Assembly (NCBI GenBank): GCA_014799465.1
Contig: JAAVHZ010000020.1
Coordinates: 92,294 to 156,293, forward strand
Reading direction: 5' to 3'
DNA: 64,000 bases
Source: Lachnospiraceae bacterium
Lineage (GTDB): Bacteria; Bacillota; Clostridia; Lachnospirales; Lachnospiraceae
Shown here in pieces: positions 34,501 through 43,334 of this stretch (positions are counted from its first letter, which is position 1; every line of letters begins with the position of its first letter). The translations under genes were made by a program, and so were the position numbers. The notes beneath the pieces were generated by a model, which was given only the letters and a program-made list of their open reading frames with translations, was not told where the DNA came from and searched no databases.

Positions 34501-35190
34501 GCGGTTGTCCGTACCGAGTTTGCGATAGAAGAAAATAAACCATACAGTACATATATTATTGACTGGCTTATGCCGGATATGAATGGAATTGAGGTTGTCC
34601 GCAGAATCCGTAAGGTTATCGGGGATACGGCAACAATTATTATTCTTACTGCGTATGACTGGGCTGATATCGAGGATGAGGCAAAAGAGGCTGGTGTTAC
34701 AGCATTTTGCTCGAAACCGATTTTCCTTTCTGAGCTCCATCAGATTTTGGTGGCTCCATTCACGGAGCCGGAGGCTGATACCGAGGAAGAGCCGGAGGAG
34801 CTTTTGAAAGGTAAGAAGATATTGCTGGTGGAGGATAATGAAATCAATCAGGAAATTGCACAGGAAATTCTGAAGGCTGCGGGATTGGTGATTGATATTG
34901 TAGGTGACGGAACAGAAGCTGTGGATACGATAAAGAATGTGGAGCCGGGCACTTATGACCTGATTCTGATGGATATTCAGATGCCGATAATGGATGGCTA
35001 CGAGGCAACACGGCAGATTCGGGCTATGGAAGATTCTGAACGGTCATCTGTTCCGATTGTGGCGATGACAGCAAACGCCTTTGATGAGGACAGACAGAAG
35101 GCAATGGAGGCCGGAATGAATGGTCATGTTGCAAAACCGATTGATATAACAAATCTGATGGATACTTTAAAGGAAATTTTATTGAATTGA
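31510..35190 (+). CDS. Hybrid sensor kinase with two SBP_bac_3 sensor domains
   Basis: 1226 residues. A signal helix (WIAALLCLFLILYDFIPANA) precedes two extracellular amino-acid-binding-protein-type domains (about 45-265 and 285-500), a membrane helix (MVLVVLVIVLVLVIILALIF), a PAS-like region, a HisKA domain with His726 in MSHDIRTPMN, an HATPase domain (DNGIGMSKEF, GTGLGLAIT) and two receiver domains with Asp1018 (DWLMPDMNG) and Asp1155 (LILMDIQMPIMDG). The layout resembles EvgS/BvgS-type sensors. AAAGGAAG precedes the ATG. No output regulator is encoded next to it. Confidence 0.93.
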   Translation: MCVLDKIHRKRWIAALLCLFLILYDFIPANASNVSVPEEAVNERVKAGIFYFDGYHIKDEEGKLTGYGIEVLQMISKYSHLNFDYVGYDKSWNDMLDMLENGEIDLVTSARKNPEREEKFAFSYPIGRNSTILSVSADNTKYHTGEYKSYDGMCVGLLEGSSQNDTLAEFAEEKQFSYTTKEYENSQQLAEALKDGSIDAILTSNLRKMENERTLDTLQTENFYVIVRKEDKELLEEVNYAIEQMDINEGDWDNSLFFKYYGPVSSSELVFTEREKAYIQDVLAGKKKITVTAIGDRAPYSYVEDGELKGIMPDYFAKAMEVCDLPYEIVVPENREDYYKTANTNGVDIVIDRRTSDLTTEENLYHGFNTDTYMTVGVAKVTKNNFTGKIKTIAVADAQGEEPMEKEIIGDAELLYYDTRDEALDAVLKGEADAAYVYTYTAQMFVNNDFTGSLQYSVVNGVGFSFQMYVRENSDHELVTILNKCLKQMPEDTLNQLIAQYTSYTPQDLTLAQYMQANPETMVLVVLVIVLVLVIILALIFWARWKGKILHASEETNKELEDQLAIVDALSRDYLNVYAVDTGEDTAKIVKLEGYVTSGLEKDFQKTFPYTLLVQQYVEERVYVEDRQELSEAMSIDKVTEKLSSDMEYTGSYRIMVDGTIHNYQFTYVKVKGKNSHEDFTVLLGFRNIDEIVRKEQEQKQTLEEALAQAQHANHAKTTFLNNMSHDIRTPMNAIIGFTSLAATHIDSRETVRNYLDKIMTSSKHLLSLINDVLDMSRIESGKVKINEEETSLPEIMHDLKTIVQSDIKAKQFEFYIDTLDVTNETIICDKLRLNQVLLNILSNAMKYTKAGGTVSVRIIQTDSEPDGYASYQFRIKDNGIGMSKEFLKHLFEPFEREQTATVSGIQGTGLGLAITKNIIDMMNGTVEVESEVGKGTEFIVSFRFRTVNQPHMTEHLEKLENLRALIVDDDVNTCMSVSKMLSAIGMNPDWTTQGKEAVVRTEFAIEENKPYSTYIIDWLMPDMNGIEVVRRIRKVIGDTATIIILTAYDWADIEDEAKEAGVTAFCSKPIFLSELHQILVAPFTEPEADTEEEPEELLKGKKILLVEDNEINQEIAQEILKAAGLVIDIVGDGTEAVDTIKNVEPGTYDLILMDIQMPIMDGYEATRQIRAMEDSERSSVPIVAMTANAFDEDRQKAMEAGMNGHVAKPIDITNLMDTLKEILLN

Positions 35191-35225
35191 TGTTTATGCC
35201 ACAAGAAAAGAAATAGAAAAAAATC

Positions 35226-35266
35226 AAGACTCGGAAAGCAGAAATTGCATTTTCGAGTCTTTTTTA
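35226..35266 (+). terminator. Terminator after the hybrid kinase
   Basis: AAGACTCG (35226-35233) pairs with CGAGTCTT (35254-35261), continuing into TTTTT. The loop is about 20 bases and contains a second short pairing. Confidence 0.75.
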
Positions 35267-35296
35267 TTCAGAAAAACGGAGAACAAGAAGCAGCCT

Positions 35297-36031
35297 TTGC
35301 TCAAGGTGGAAATTGCTCCACCTGATGGCAAAGAACGCAGTGTGACGGAGGGAATCTACGCAAAAGACGAAGTCCTTGCCGGGATAAAAAACGCAATGTC
35401 CGTGATTGAAGAAGCAAAACCGGATAGAATTATTACTATTGGTGGAAACTGTGTGGTTTCTCAGGCACCATTTGATTATCTGCATGGATTATATGAAAAT
35501 ATTGGGATAATCTGGATAGATGCCCACCCTGATGTATCGACGGTGAAAGATGGTTATCCAAATGCCCATGCAATGGTATTAGGATCATTTATGGGAAATG
35601 GTGACAGTTCGCTGTCCGGCTTGATGAAGAACAGGAAATTCCAGGCAGATGAAATCCTCTATGTGGGTCTGCAGGGACTTCATGATTATCAGGAGAAGTT
35701 TTTGAAGGATGCAGGTGTTGACTTCAAAGTTCAAACAGAGGAATTTGTATCTGATGACGAGATTCGTGCGTTTATGAATCGTTTCGATCACATCCTTGTT
35801 CATCTTGATATTGATGTTCTGGATGCGGCATTGTTCCACTCCACCTACTTTGCAAATAAGGATTTGGTTGGGGATGGAAGCGGCAGGATGACGATTGAGA
35901 AACTTACTGCTATATTGAAAAATATTACCAATAATTCAGATGTTGTAGGACTGACCATTGCCGAGTATCTTCCTTTTGATGAGCATAGGCTTCACAATAT
36001 GTTCTCTGGTATCAGTTTATTTACGGATTAA
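35297..36031 (+). pseudogene. Arginase-family protein gene, 5'-truncated
   Basis: 244 open codons from a TTG with no ribosome-binding site. The conserved metal regions are present: TIGGNCVVSQAPF, IIWIDAHPDVST and HLDIDVLD, placing it in the ureohydrolase/arginase superfamily (a GGN variant). Relatives carry about 30-50 more N-terminal residues before this point, and here the kinase terminator sits only 30 bases upstream with no ATG. It looks like a gene whose 5' end was lost at the junction. Translation from TTG 35297 or ATG 35395 cannot be excluded. Confidence 0.6.
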
Positions 36032-36166
36032 TTTTACATTATAGAATATCGAAAATAAAAGAGATGTATTTTTTACAGTAAATTTACACTATCTTTAATA
36101 TTTACATATTACATTAAATATGCTAATATGTGTATAAGTTACAAATAACAATGCAAATACAACTAT

Positions 36167-36224
36167 AAAATTGTGGATTTGACTGGGAGATATTTTTACA
36201 TACAAGAAAATCACAATTTTTTTT
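36167..36224 (+). terminator. Inverted repeat with T-run before the amylase gene
   Basis: AAAATTGTG (36167-36175) pairs with CACAATTTT (36212-36220) and is followed by a T-run to 36224, 40 bases before the amylase ATG. Between the arms TTGACT (36179) may be a weak -35. The structure may end upstream transcripts or attenuate the amylase gene. Nothing else was seen in the 36032-36264 gap. Confidence 0.45.
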
Positions 36225-36264
36225 GTTGTTTTGTATAAAAATATTTATATGAGGAGGTAAATCT

Positions 36265-39200
36265 ATGTCTAAATTGAAGAAAATCACTTCAAGAAGCATT
36301 GCTTTTGTAATGGCACTGGCACTTATATGTTCAGGTATTATGGATAATGTATATTTTATGTCATCTGATATTACTAATAACATTTCGGGCAAAGTGACGG
36401 CAGAAGCAGCAGAAACAACATCAGGAACAGTTAATGCAGACACATTTTCATGGGATAATGCGTTAGTGTATTTCCTGTTAACAGACCGGTTTAAGAACGG
36501 AGATACATCTAATGACCATTCTTATAACCGTGGATTGGATCAAAATGGAAATGTTATTCAGGGAGTGGATGACAGGGCAACATTCCATGGGGGAGATTTT
36601 AAAGGTATAACACAGACTATTAAAGACGGATATTTTAATAATCTTGGTGTAAATGCTCTTTGGATAAGTGCACCATATGAGCAGATTCATGGCTACATAG
36701 TCGGCAGTGATGATAAACCAAGCTTTGCACATTATTCATATCATGGATATTATGTATTGGATTACACTGACACAGATGCCAACTTTGGTACAATGGAAGA
36801 CTTTCAGGAATTAGTAGATACAGCACATGAGCATGGATTGAGAGTCATTATAGATATAGTACTTAATCATGCAGGTTACAACAGCCTGTATGACATGAAT
36901 GAGTATGGATTTGGTGAAGTGAAAACCGGTTGGGATGATTATTATTTTTCTATGTCAAATGTAAACAATACCGATTATCACAGCTATATTGATTATGAGG
37001 GCGATGCGTCATTATGGGGAAAATGGTGGGGTCCTGACTGGGTAAGAGCCGGACTTCCGGGATATACGGAAGGTGGCAGCAGTCCTATAACACAGTCACT
37101 TGCAGGATTGCCTGATTTTAAGACAGAATCAACTAAGACTGTGGAAATTCCGGAATTTCTTGCCACAAAGTGGAAACAGGAAGGAAGATATGATAAAGAA
37201 GTGGCAGAACTTAAGGCATATTTAAGTTCACATGGATATGACATGACAGTAACGAATTGTATTTCATATTGGTTATCTACATGGGTAAGAGATTATGGTG
37301 TAGATGGTTTCAGATGTGATACAGCTAAGCATGTAGAGTATGCTTCGTGGAAAACTCTTGAAACAATGTGTACGGAAGCCCTTAAGACGTGGAAAACAAA
37401 TAATCCTGACAAGAAATTAGATGATCTTGATTTCTGGATGACAGGTGAGGCATGGGATCATGGTGTAGGCTATGATGAGTATTATACACAAGGTGGTTTT
37501 GATTCCATGATTAACTTTGAGACCTGGGGTGGAGGTGTATTAGCTTCAGGTGTAGTTGAAGGTACATATGACAGGTATGCTTCCGAAATAAATACAAAAG
37601 ACGATTTTAATGCACTTTCATTTATTTCTTCTCACGATGCCATTCTTACAAGAGGTGATATGATATATATCGGTTCGGCATTCCTGTTATTACCGGGTGG
37701 TGTTCAGATATATTATGGTGATGAGACGAACAGAGGATTAGTTGACGGAATACCGGATGACGGTAATGGTGGTGCAGGTCACAGTCTTAGAAGTGATATG
37801 AACTGGGATACAATGGATGAGGCAGTTCTGGCACACTGGCAGAAAGTAGGTACATTCAGAAGCAACCATATGGCAGTCGGTGCAGGTGATAACAATGCAG
37901 TTGAAACAACATCAGGCAAAGCATTTACAAGAACATACTCAAAAGGAAATGTCAAAGACAGAGTTGCTTTATGTATAGGTGCAAGTGCCAATACTCAGGT
38001 TACCATTGATGTAACCGGTGTCTGGAGTGATGGAGAAAGTGTTGTAAACTACTATGATGCTTCTTCTGCGGTTGTAACAGGAGGAAAGGTAACATTTAAC
38101 AGTGGAGCAAATGGTACAATTCTGGTTGGAGATCCTGATGGAAAACCGCTTGTATCATTTGTAGGAAACGCAAAATTCAAAGGAACACAGCAGATTACAG
38201 TCAGTCTTGCCGAGACAGATTCAGCGACAGTGTCTGTTGACGGTGGCAGAAAGTTCATCGTTCATAATGGAGATGCATTCACTATTGGTGAAACGGCATA
38301 TGAAGGAGATACAGTAACTATTTCTTATACAGCAACAAATGAAAAAGGAACATCAAACGGTAAGGCAACTTTCTATAAGGCATATGCAGATGAAGACATA
38401 AGCGATAGGGAAGAAGAGGAAGAAGAAAATAAAGAGCCGGGTCTGGTTCGTGTAAAGATGGCTGATGGTTCAGCACCTTACCTGTATGTATGGGATGATG
38501 CGGAAAAGGCATATGCAGGGGCATGGCCAGGTACACAGCTTACGGAAAAAGATGACGAAGGATACTATTATTATAATATTGATACAACAGGTAAATATAA
38601 TGTGATTTTTAATGGAAATAACGGTCAGCAGACAGGTAATATTAAGGGATTGAGCGGTAAGGTTACATTTGAAGTAGCAAGTGGATACAGCTCTTATACC
38701 CAGACAGGAGGTTCACAGTCGGTAGGACCAACTGTGAAGAATACTATTACAATTCATGTTAAACCTTATTCTTCAAATTCGCCGGCACCACATTTATATG
38801 TATGGAGTGGAGAAGAGAATTATAATGGCGGTTTTCCGGGAAATCAGCTTACAGAGAAAGATGAAAATGGAGATTATGTTTTAGTAATAGATGGAGTTGC
38901 ATCTGTAACATGTATTGTAAGTTACGGCAGTAATCAGAATCAGTCGGATAATATCTCGGGCATTAGCGGCGAAGCATGGATTACAATCAATAGTGCAGAT
39001 ACTTGTAAGGGTGCTACTGTTGAAAAGGCAGAAAAAGTAGAATCAAAATATACTCTTATGAAGAAAGAGGCAAGGGCAGTTAAAAATATGATTCAGGAAG
39101 ATTATACAAGTGCCTCATGGAATAAGTTATACTCATATATTGCCTCGGCAGATGAACTTGTGGCATTAGGAGAAGAAGAAGCAGATATGGCACAGGTTGA

Positions 39201-41430
39201 AAAACTTTACAATGACATTGTAGCAGCAAAAAATGACCTTGTACTTGTGGCACCGACAGCTACAGCGGCAGCGATAGGAAGCAAAGTAGTAAGCGGTGTT
39301 GCTCCTTGTGAGTCAATAGTAAAAGTAACAGTAAATGGAACAAGTTATACGGCAACAGCTGATGAAGTAACAGGAGTATGGAGTATTGTAGCAGGTAGTG
39401 ATTTGTCATCATCAAGTATAATAGAGACTTCTTGTACAAGAAATGGATTAGAGTCAGCAACAGGTTCATATACAGTTCCTATAACAACAGGAAACGGAAA
39501 CGTTATAGTCATATATACAGATGAATCCGGCAATGAAATAGCACAATCAAAAGTACTTACAGGAACATTAGGAGCTTCCTATACAACAACGGCAGTTAAG
39601 ATAGAAGGCTATACATTAAAGTCCAGTCCTGCTAATGCAACAGGTGTATATGCAGAGGCAGATGTTACAGTGACCTATGTATATCAGAAATCTACAACCC
39701 CAACGCCTGAAAAAAAGGGAAAAGTAATAGTAAGATATGTAGATGAGTCGGATAATGAAATAAAGACATCGACAACATTGACAGGAGTAGTAGGAGAGGA
39801 CTATGAGACAGCAGAAGCTGATATAGCGGGCTATACATTAAAGACGAGTCCTGAAAATGCCAAAGGAAAATATACAGAGGCGGACATTACAGTGACCTAT
39901 GTATATCAGAAAAATAATATAAATGAAAAAGAAGGAAAGGTCATAGTAAGATACGTAGATGAGTCGGATAAAGAAATAAAGACGTCAACTGCATTGACAG
40001 GAATAGTAGGAGCGGACTATGAAACAGCAGGAGCTGAGATAGAAGGCTATACATTAAAGACGAGTCCTGAAAATGCCAAAGGAAAATATACAGAAGCAGA
40101 CATTACAGTGACCTATGTATATCAGAAATCCACAACACCAATTCCTGAAAAGACAGGAAAGGTAATAGTAAGATATGTAGATGAGTCGGACAAAGAAATA
40201 AAGGCATCAACTACACTGACAGGAACCGTAGGAGCAGACTATGAGACAGCAGAAGCTGAGATAGAAGGTTATACATTAAAGACGAGTCCGGCTAATACCA
40301 AAGGAAAATATACAGAAGCAGATATTACAGTGACCTATGTATATCAGAAATCTACAACACCAACTCCTGAAAAGACAGGAAAGGTAATAGTAAGATACGT
40401 AGATGAGTCGGACAAAGAAATAAAGGCATCAACTACACTGACAGGAACCGTAGGAGCGAACTATGAGACGGCAGAAGCTGAGATAGAAGGCTATACATTA
40501 AAGACGAGTCCTGCTAATGCCAAAGGAAAATATACAGAGTCAGACATCACCGTCACTTATGTATATAAGAAAAACACAACTACGGAATATAAAGAGGTTT
40601 CAATATCTTCATTTAAAATGAGTAAGGCAAGTAACTGCGTAACAGTAGGTCAGACAGTCAGGATGACAGCTAAGGCAACAGGCGGAGATGGTGAGCTTAA
40701 ATACAAGTTTGTTGTAAAACGTGGTAATAAAAATCAGGCAGTAAGAAAATACAGTTCAGATAACAGCTGCCAGTGGATACCTGCTCAAAGTGGTAAATAT
40801 ACCCTTTATGTATATGTGAAGGACAGCAGTACCGGAAAGGTTGTTAAGAAGAGCATTAAGAATTATAATGTGAAATCGGCACTTAAGATTAAGTCATTTA
40901 CACAGAGCAGAAAGAGTGGTACTGCAGCAGTAGGAGATAAAGTAATAGTAAAAGTGAATGCAACAGGCGGTATAGGACAGAAGTTCTACAGATACTATTA
41001 CAAGCTTAATGGAAAGAAATATGTGTTAAAAGAAAATACAACAAGTAAAAAAGTTAATTGGACACCTAAAAAAGCAGGCAAATATCAGTTGTTCGTAGAA
41101 GTTACGGATGACATGGAAAACAAAATTACAAAGAAAGTTAATTATGTTGTTGTAAATAAGCTTAAAGTTAAAAAATTTAAAGCCGCTCCATCATCAGTTA
41201 AAGCTGGACAGAAGGTTAAATTAAGTGTGGCTGCAACAGGAGGAACAAAAGGTTATTCTTATAAATTCACATATAAATATAAGAATAAATCAGTTACAAT
41301 AAGAACCTATTCTCGTTCATCCGGTGTAATGTGGACACCAAAATATAGTGGAAAATATAAAATAACAGTATATGTAAAAGATGCTAAAAATAGGAAAGCA
41401 ACAAAGACTGTGACACTTAATGTAAAATAG
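36265..41430 (+). CDS. Secreted modular GH13 alpha-amylase-type enzyme with MucBP repeats
   Basis: 1721 residues. Signal peptide (IAFVMALALICSGIMDNVYF), then a GH13 catalytic domain (about 55-600) with the nucleophile Asp352 in DGFRCDTAKH, acid/base Glu395 in TGEAWDHG and SSHD at 457-458. Two CBM26-like starch-binding modules follow (about 725-800, PYLYVWDD; 823-915, PHLYVWSG), a helical linker, five MucBP-like repeats (1078-1435) and three Ig-like C-terminal repeats. There is no LPxTG motif. It probably degrades starch or pullulan-type glucans outside the cell. GAGGAGG precedes ATG 36265. Confidence 0.92.
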   Translation: MSKLKKITSRSIAFVMALALICSGIMDNVYFMSSDITNNISGKVTAEAAETTSGTVNADTFSWDNALVYFLLTDRFKNGDTSNDHSYNRGLDQNGNVIQGVDDRATFHGGDFKGITQTIKDGYFNNLGVNALWISAPYEQIHGYIVGSDDKPSFAHYSYHGYYVLDYTDTDANFGTMEDFQELVDTAHEHGLRVIIDIVLNHAGYNSLYDMNEYGFGEVKTGWDDYYFSMSNVNNTDYHSYIDYEGDASLWGKWWGPDWVRAGLPGYTEGGSSPITQSLAGLPDFKTESTKTVEIPEFLATKWKQEGRYDKEVAELKAYLSSHGYDMTVTNCISYWLSTWVRDYGVDGFRCDTAKHVEYASWKTLETMCTEALKTWKTNNPDKKLDDLDFWMTGEAWDHGVGYDEYYTQGGFDSMINFETWGGGVLASGVVEGTYDRYASEINTKDDFNALSFISSHDAILTRGDMIYIGSAFLLLPGGVQIYYGDETNRGLVDGIPDDGNGGAGHSLRSDMNWDTMDEAVLAHWQKVGTFRSNHMAVGAGDNNAVETTSGKAFTRTYSKGNVKDRVALCIGASANTQVTIDVTGVWSDGESVVNYYDASSAVVTGGKVTFNSGANGTILVGDPDGKPLVSFVGNAKFKGTQQITVSLAETDSATVSVDGGRKFIVHNGDAFTIGETAYEGDTVTISYTATNEKGTSNGKATFYKAYADEDISDREEEEEENKEPGLVRVKMADGSAPYLYVWDDAEKAYAGAWPGTQLTEKDDEGYYYYNIDTTGKYNVIFNGNNGQQTGNIKGLSGKVTFEVASGYSSYTQTGGSQSVGPTVKNTITIHVKPYSSNSPAPHLYVWSGEENYNGGFPGNQLTEKDENGDYVLVIDGVASVTCIVSYGSNQNQSDNISGISGEAWITINSADTCKGATVEKAEKVESKYTLMKKEARAVKNMIQEDYTSASWNKLYSYIASADELVALGEEEADMAQVEKLYNDIVAAKNDLVLVAPTATAAAIGSKVVSGVAPCESIVKVTVNGTSYTATADEVTGVWSIVAGSDLSSSSIIETSCTRNGLESATGSYTVPITTGNGNVIVIYTDESGNEIAQSKVLTGTLGASYTTTAVKIEGYTLKSSPANATGVYAEADVTVTYVYQKSTTPTPEKKGKVIVRYVDESDNEIKTSTTLTGVVGEDYETAEADIAGYTLKTSPENAKGKYTEADITVTYVYQKNNINEKEGKVIVRYVDESDKEIKTSTALTGIVGADYETAGAEIEGYTLKTSPENAKGKYTEADITVTYVYQKSTTPIPEKTGKVIVRYVDESDKEIKASTTLTGTVGADYETAEAEIEGYTLKTSPANTKGKYTEADITVTYVYQKSTTPTPEKTGKVIVRYVDESDKEIKASTTLTGTVGANYETAEAEIEGYTLKTSPANAKGKYTESDITVTYVYKKNTTTEYKEVSISSFKMSKASNCVTVGQTVRMTAKATGGDGELKYKFVVKRGNKNQAVRKYSSDNSCQWIPAQSGKYTLYVYVKDSSTGKVVKKSIKNYNVKSALKIKSFTQSRKSGTAAVGDKVIVKVNATGGIGQKFYRYYYKLNGKKYVLKENTTSKKVNWTPKKAGKYQLFVEVTDDMENKITKKVNYVVVNKLKVKKFKAAPSSVKAGQKVKLSVAATGGTKGYSYKFTYKYKNKSVTIRTYSRSSGVMWTPKYSGKYKITVYVKDAKNRKATKTVTLNVK
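39499..40569 (+). repeat. Five tandem MucBP-coding repeats (216-222 bp)
   Basis: Units begin at about 39499, 39721, 39937, 40159 and 40381, each coding about 72-74 residues of the form GKVIVRYVDESDKEIK...YTEADITVTYVYQK. Units 4 and 5 are nearly identical, unit 1 is most diverged. This gradient indicates recent expansion from the C-terminal side. Confidence 0.9.
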
Positions 41431-41464
41431 AATAGATATACTGTGGTAACAAAAAAGTAAAAAT

Positions 41465-41502
41465 AAATAACCCATCAGTTCATATGGACTGATGGGTTAT
41501 TT
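41465..41502. terminator. Bidirectional terminator between amylase and pyrG
   Basis: AAATAACCCATCAGT (41465-41479) and ACTGATGGGTTATTT (41488-41502) are perfect 15-bp inverted repeats with A- and T-rich ends, serving both convergent genes. Confidence 0.9.
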
Positions 41503-41504
41503 AA

Positions 41505-43106
41505 CTAATTATTATTAATTGATGCTTTAATGAATCCATTAAATAACGGATGAGGACGGTTAGGTCTTGACTTAAGTTCAGGATGTGCCTGAGTTCCAAT
41601 AAACCATGGATGGTTTTCAATCTCTATCATTTCAACAATTCTTCCGTCAGGCGAAATACCCGACAGTTTCATTCCGTTCTCTACAAGAATATTCCTATAA
41701 TCATTATTTACTTCATAACGATGTCTGTGTCTCTCGTGAATCACGTCTTCTCCATACAATTCATAAGCCTTTGAAGTCTGGTCAAGAACACAAGGATAAG
41801 AACCAAGCCTTAATGTTCCGCCGATATCCTCTATACCATCCTGTTCCGGCATAAGATGAATTACAGGATGATTAGTAGCAGGGTTAAGTTCAATGCTGTG
41901 TGCATCAGTGTAACCGATTACATTTCTGGCAAACTCAACTATTGCAAGCTGCATTCCAAGACAGAGTCCGAGGAATGGGATGTTGTTTTCACGGGCATAA
42001 TGAATAGCTTCAATCTTTCCGGTGATTCCTCTGTCACCAAATCCGCCCGGAACTAATATTCCCGCAACATCGCTGAATATTTCAGCAGCATTTTCAGCAG
42101 TAACTTTTTCGGAATCAACCCATTTAATATCTACAGAAGCTCCATTTGCTATGCCGGCATGTTTTAAAGACTCCACAACGCTTATATATGCATCATGCAG
42201 AGATATATATTTTCCAACAAGTGCAATTGTAACTTTTTTATCAAGATGCTTGCTCGATTCAACCATTGTCTCCCAGTCATTAAGGTCAGGTTCAGGACAG
42301 TCTAACTTCAGACATTCACATGCCACCTGTGCAAGACGTTCCTTTTCCATAACCAGTGGAAGTTCGTACAGATATTCAACATCAAGGTTCTGCATAACAT
42401 GGCTTTTAGGAACATTACAGAACAATGCAATCTTGTCTTTAAGTGCAGCATCAAGAGGATGTTCCGAACGGCACACAATAATATCCGGCTGTATTCCCAT
42501 TCCCTGAAGTTCCTTAACACTTGCCTGGGTAGGTTTAGTTTTCATTTCGCCTGAAGACTTAAGATATGGAATAAGGGTAACATGAATAAGTATGGCATTT
42601 TCGCGTCCAACTTCATGTTGAAACTGCCTTATGGATTCAAGGAAAGGCTGGCTTTCAATATCACCTACCGTACCTCCGACTTCGATAATTGCAATCTCTG
42701 TATCATTAGTAGTAAAATTTCTGTGGAACCGGCTCTTTATCTCGTTTGTAATATGAGGAATTACCTGAACGGTTCCTCCGCCAAAATCACCACGGCGTTC
42801 CTTTGAAAGAACAGACCAGTATATTTTTCCGGTTGTTACATTTGAGTTTTTGGTAAGACTCTCATCTATAAATCTTTCATAATGACCAAGGTCCAAATCA
42901 GTTTCGGCACCGTCATCAGTAACGAATACCTCTCCATGCTGTATAGGATTCATTGTACCCGGGTCTATGTTAATATATGGATCAAACTTCTGCATTGTTA
43001 CGGCATATCCTCTGGCTTTCAGCAGACGTCCGAGGGAAGCTGCTGTAATTCCTTTGCCAAGACCTGATACAACGCCGCCTGTTACAAATACGTATTTTAC
43101 TGGCAT
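41505..43106 (-). CDS. pyrG: CTP synthase
   Basis: 533 residues. It aminates UTP to CTP using ATP and glutamine. The N-terminal synthetase domain begins [17 protein letters not shown] (ATP loop) with [15 protein letters not shown] and GGTVGDIES. The C-terminal class I glutaminase domain has the nucleophile Cys in FLGLCLGMQ and the His/Glu pair near THPE-like [10 protein letters not shown]. Start ATG 43106 has GGAGG upstream on the minus strand. It is monocistronic and convergent with the amylase gene. Confidence 0.97.
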   Translation of the reverse strand: MPVKYVFVTGGVVSGLGKGITAASLGRLLKARGYAVTMQKFDPYINIDPGTMNPIQHGEVFVTDDGAETDLDLGHYERFIDESLTKNSNVTTGKIYWSVLSKERRGDFGGGTVQVIPHITNEIKSRFHRNFTTNDTEIAIIEVGGTVGDIESQPFLESIRQFQHEVGRENAILIHVTLIPYLKSSGEMKTKPTQASVKELQGMGIQPDIIVCRSEHPLDAALKDKIALFCNVPKSHVMQNLDVEYLYELPLVMEKERLAQVACECLKLDCPEPDLNDWETMVESSKHLDKKVTIALVGKYISLHDAYISVVESLKHAGIANGASVDIKWVDSEKVTAENAAEIFSDVAGILVPGGFGDRGITGKIEAIHYARENNIPFLGLCLGMQLAIVEFARNVIGYTDAHSIELNPATNHPVIHLMPEQDGIEDIGGTLRLGSYPCVLDQTSKAYELYGEDVIHERHRHRYEVNNDYRNILVENGMKLSGISPDGRIVEMIEIENHPWFIGTQAHPELKSRPNRPHPLFNGFIKASINNN

Positions 43107-43141
43107 AAAAATCCTCCGTTCAATGTATATATCATTTAGAA

Positions 43142-43198
43142 GTGTTACATCCGAAGTGTAACACCACCCATTATAACCCCTTTCAAAAAATTATGCCA
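43142..43198 (-). promoter_or_regulatory. pyrG promoter and 5' leader hairpin
   Basis: On the minus strand TGGCAT (43198-43193), a 17-base spacer and TATAAT (43175-43170) are followed by GGGTGGTG at the likely start. The first transcribed bases can form a hairpin, GTGTTACA (43164-43157) with TGTAACAC (43149-43142). The initial G-run recalls B. subtilis pyrG, but no T-run follows the hairpin, so classical attenuation is not evident. Confidence 0.55.
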
Positions 43199-43334
43199 TA
43201 ACATTTTTCAAAATTAAATAAAAAATGTGATAAGTTTGTAAAATTCTCAATAAGCTTATTGATTTATGGCAAAACTACTTTTATAATTGATAGAAAACAC
43301 TTTTGAAGAACTATTCGAAGAAATGGAGAGTTAT

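Noticed and set aside
39499..40569. CRISPR array or satellite DNA
   Set aside because: The 216-222-bp repeats are in frame within a long protein and encode MucBP domains.
43107..43200. Bacillus-type pyrG attenuator
   Set aside because: There is an initial G-run and a hairpin, but no T-run after the stem.
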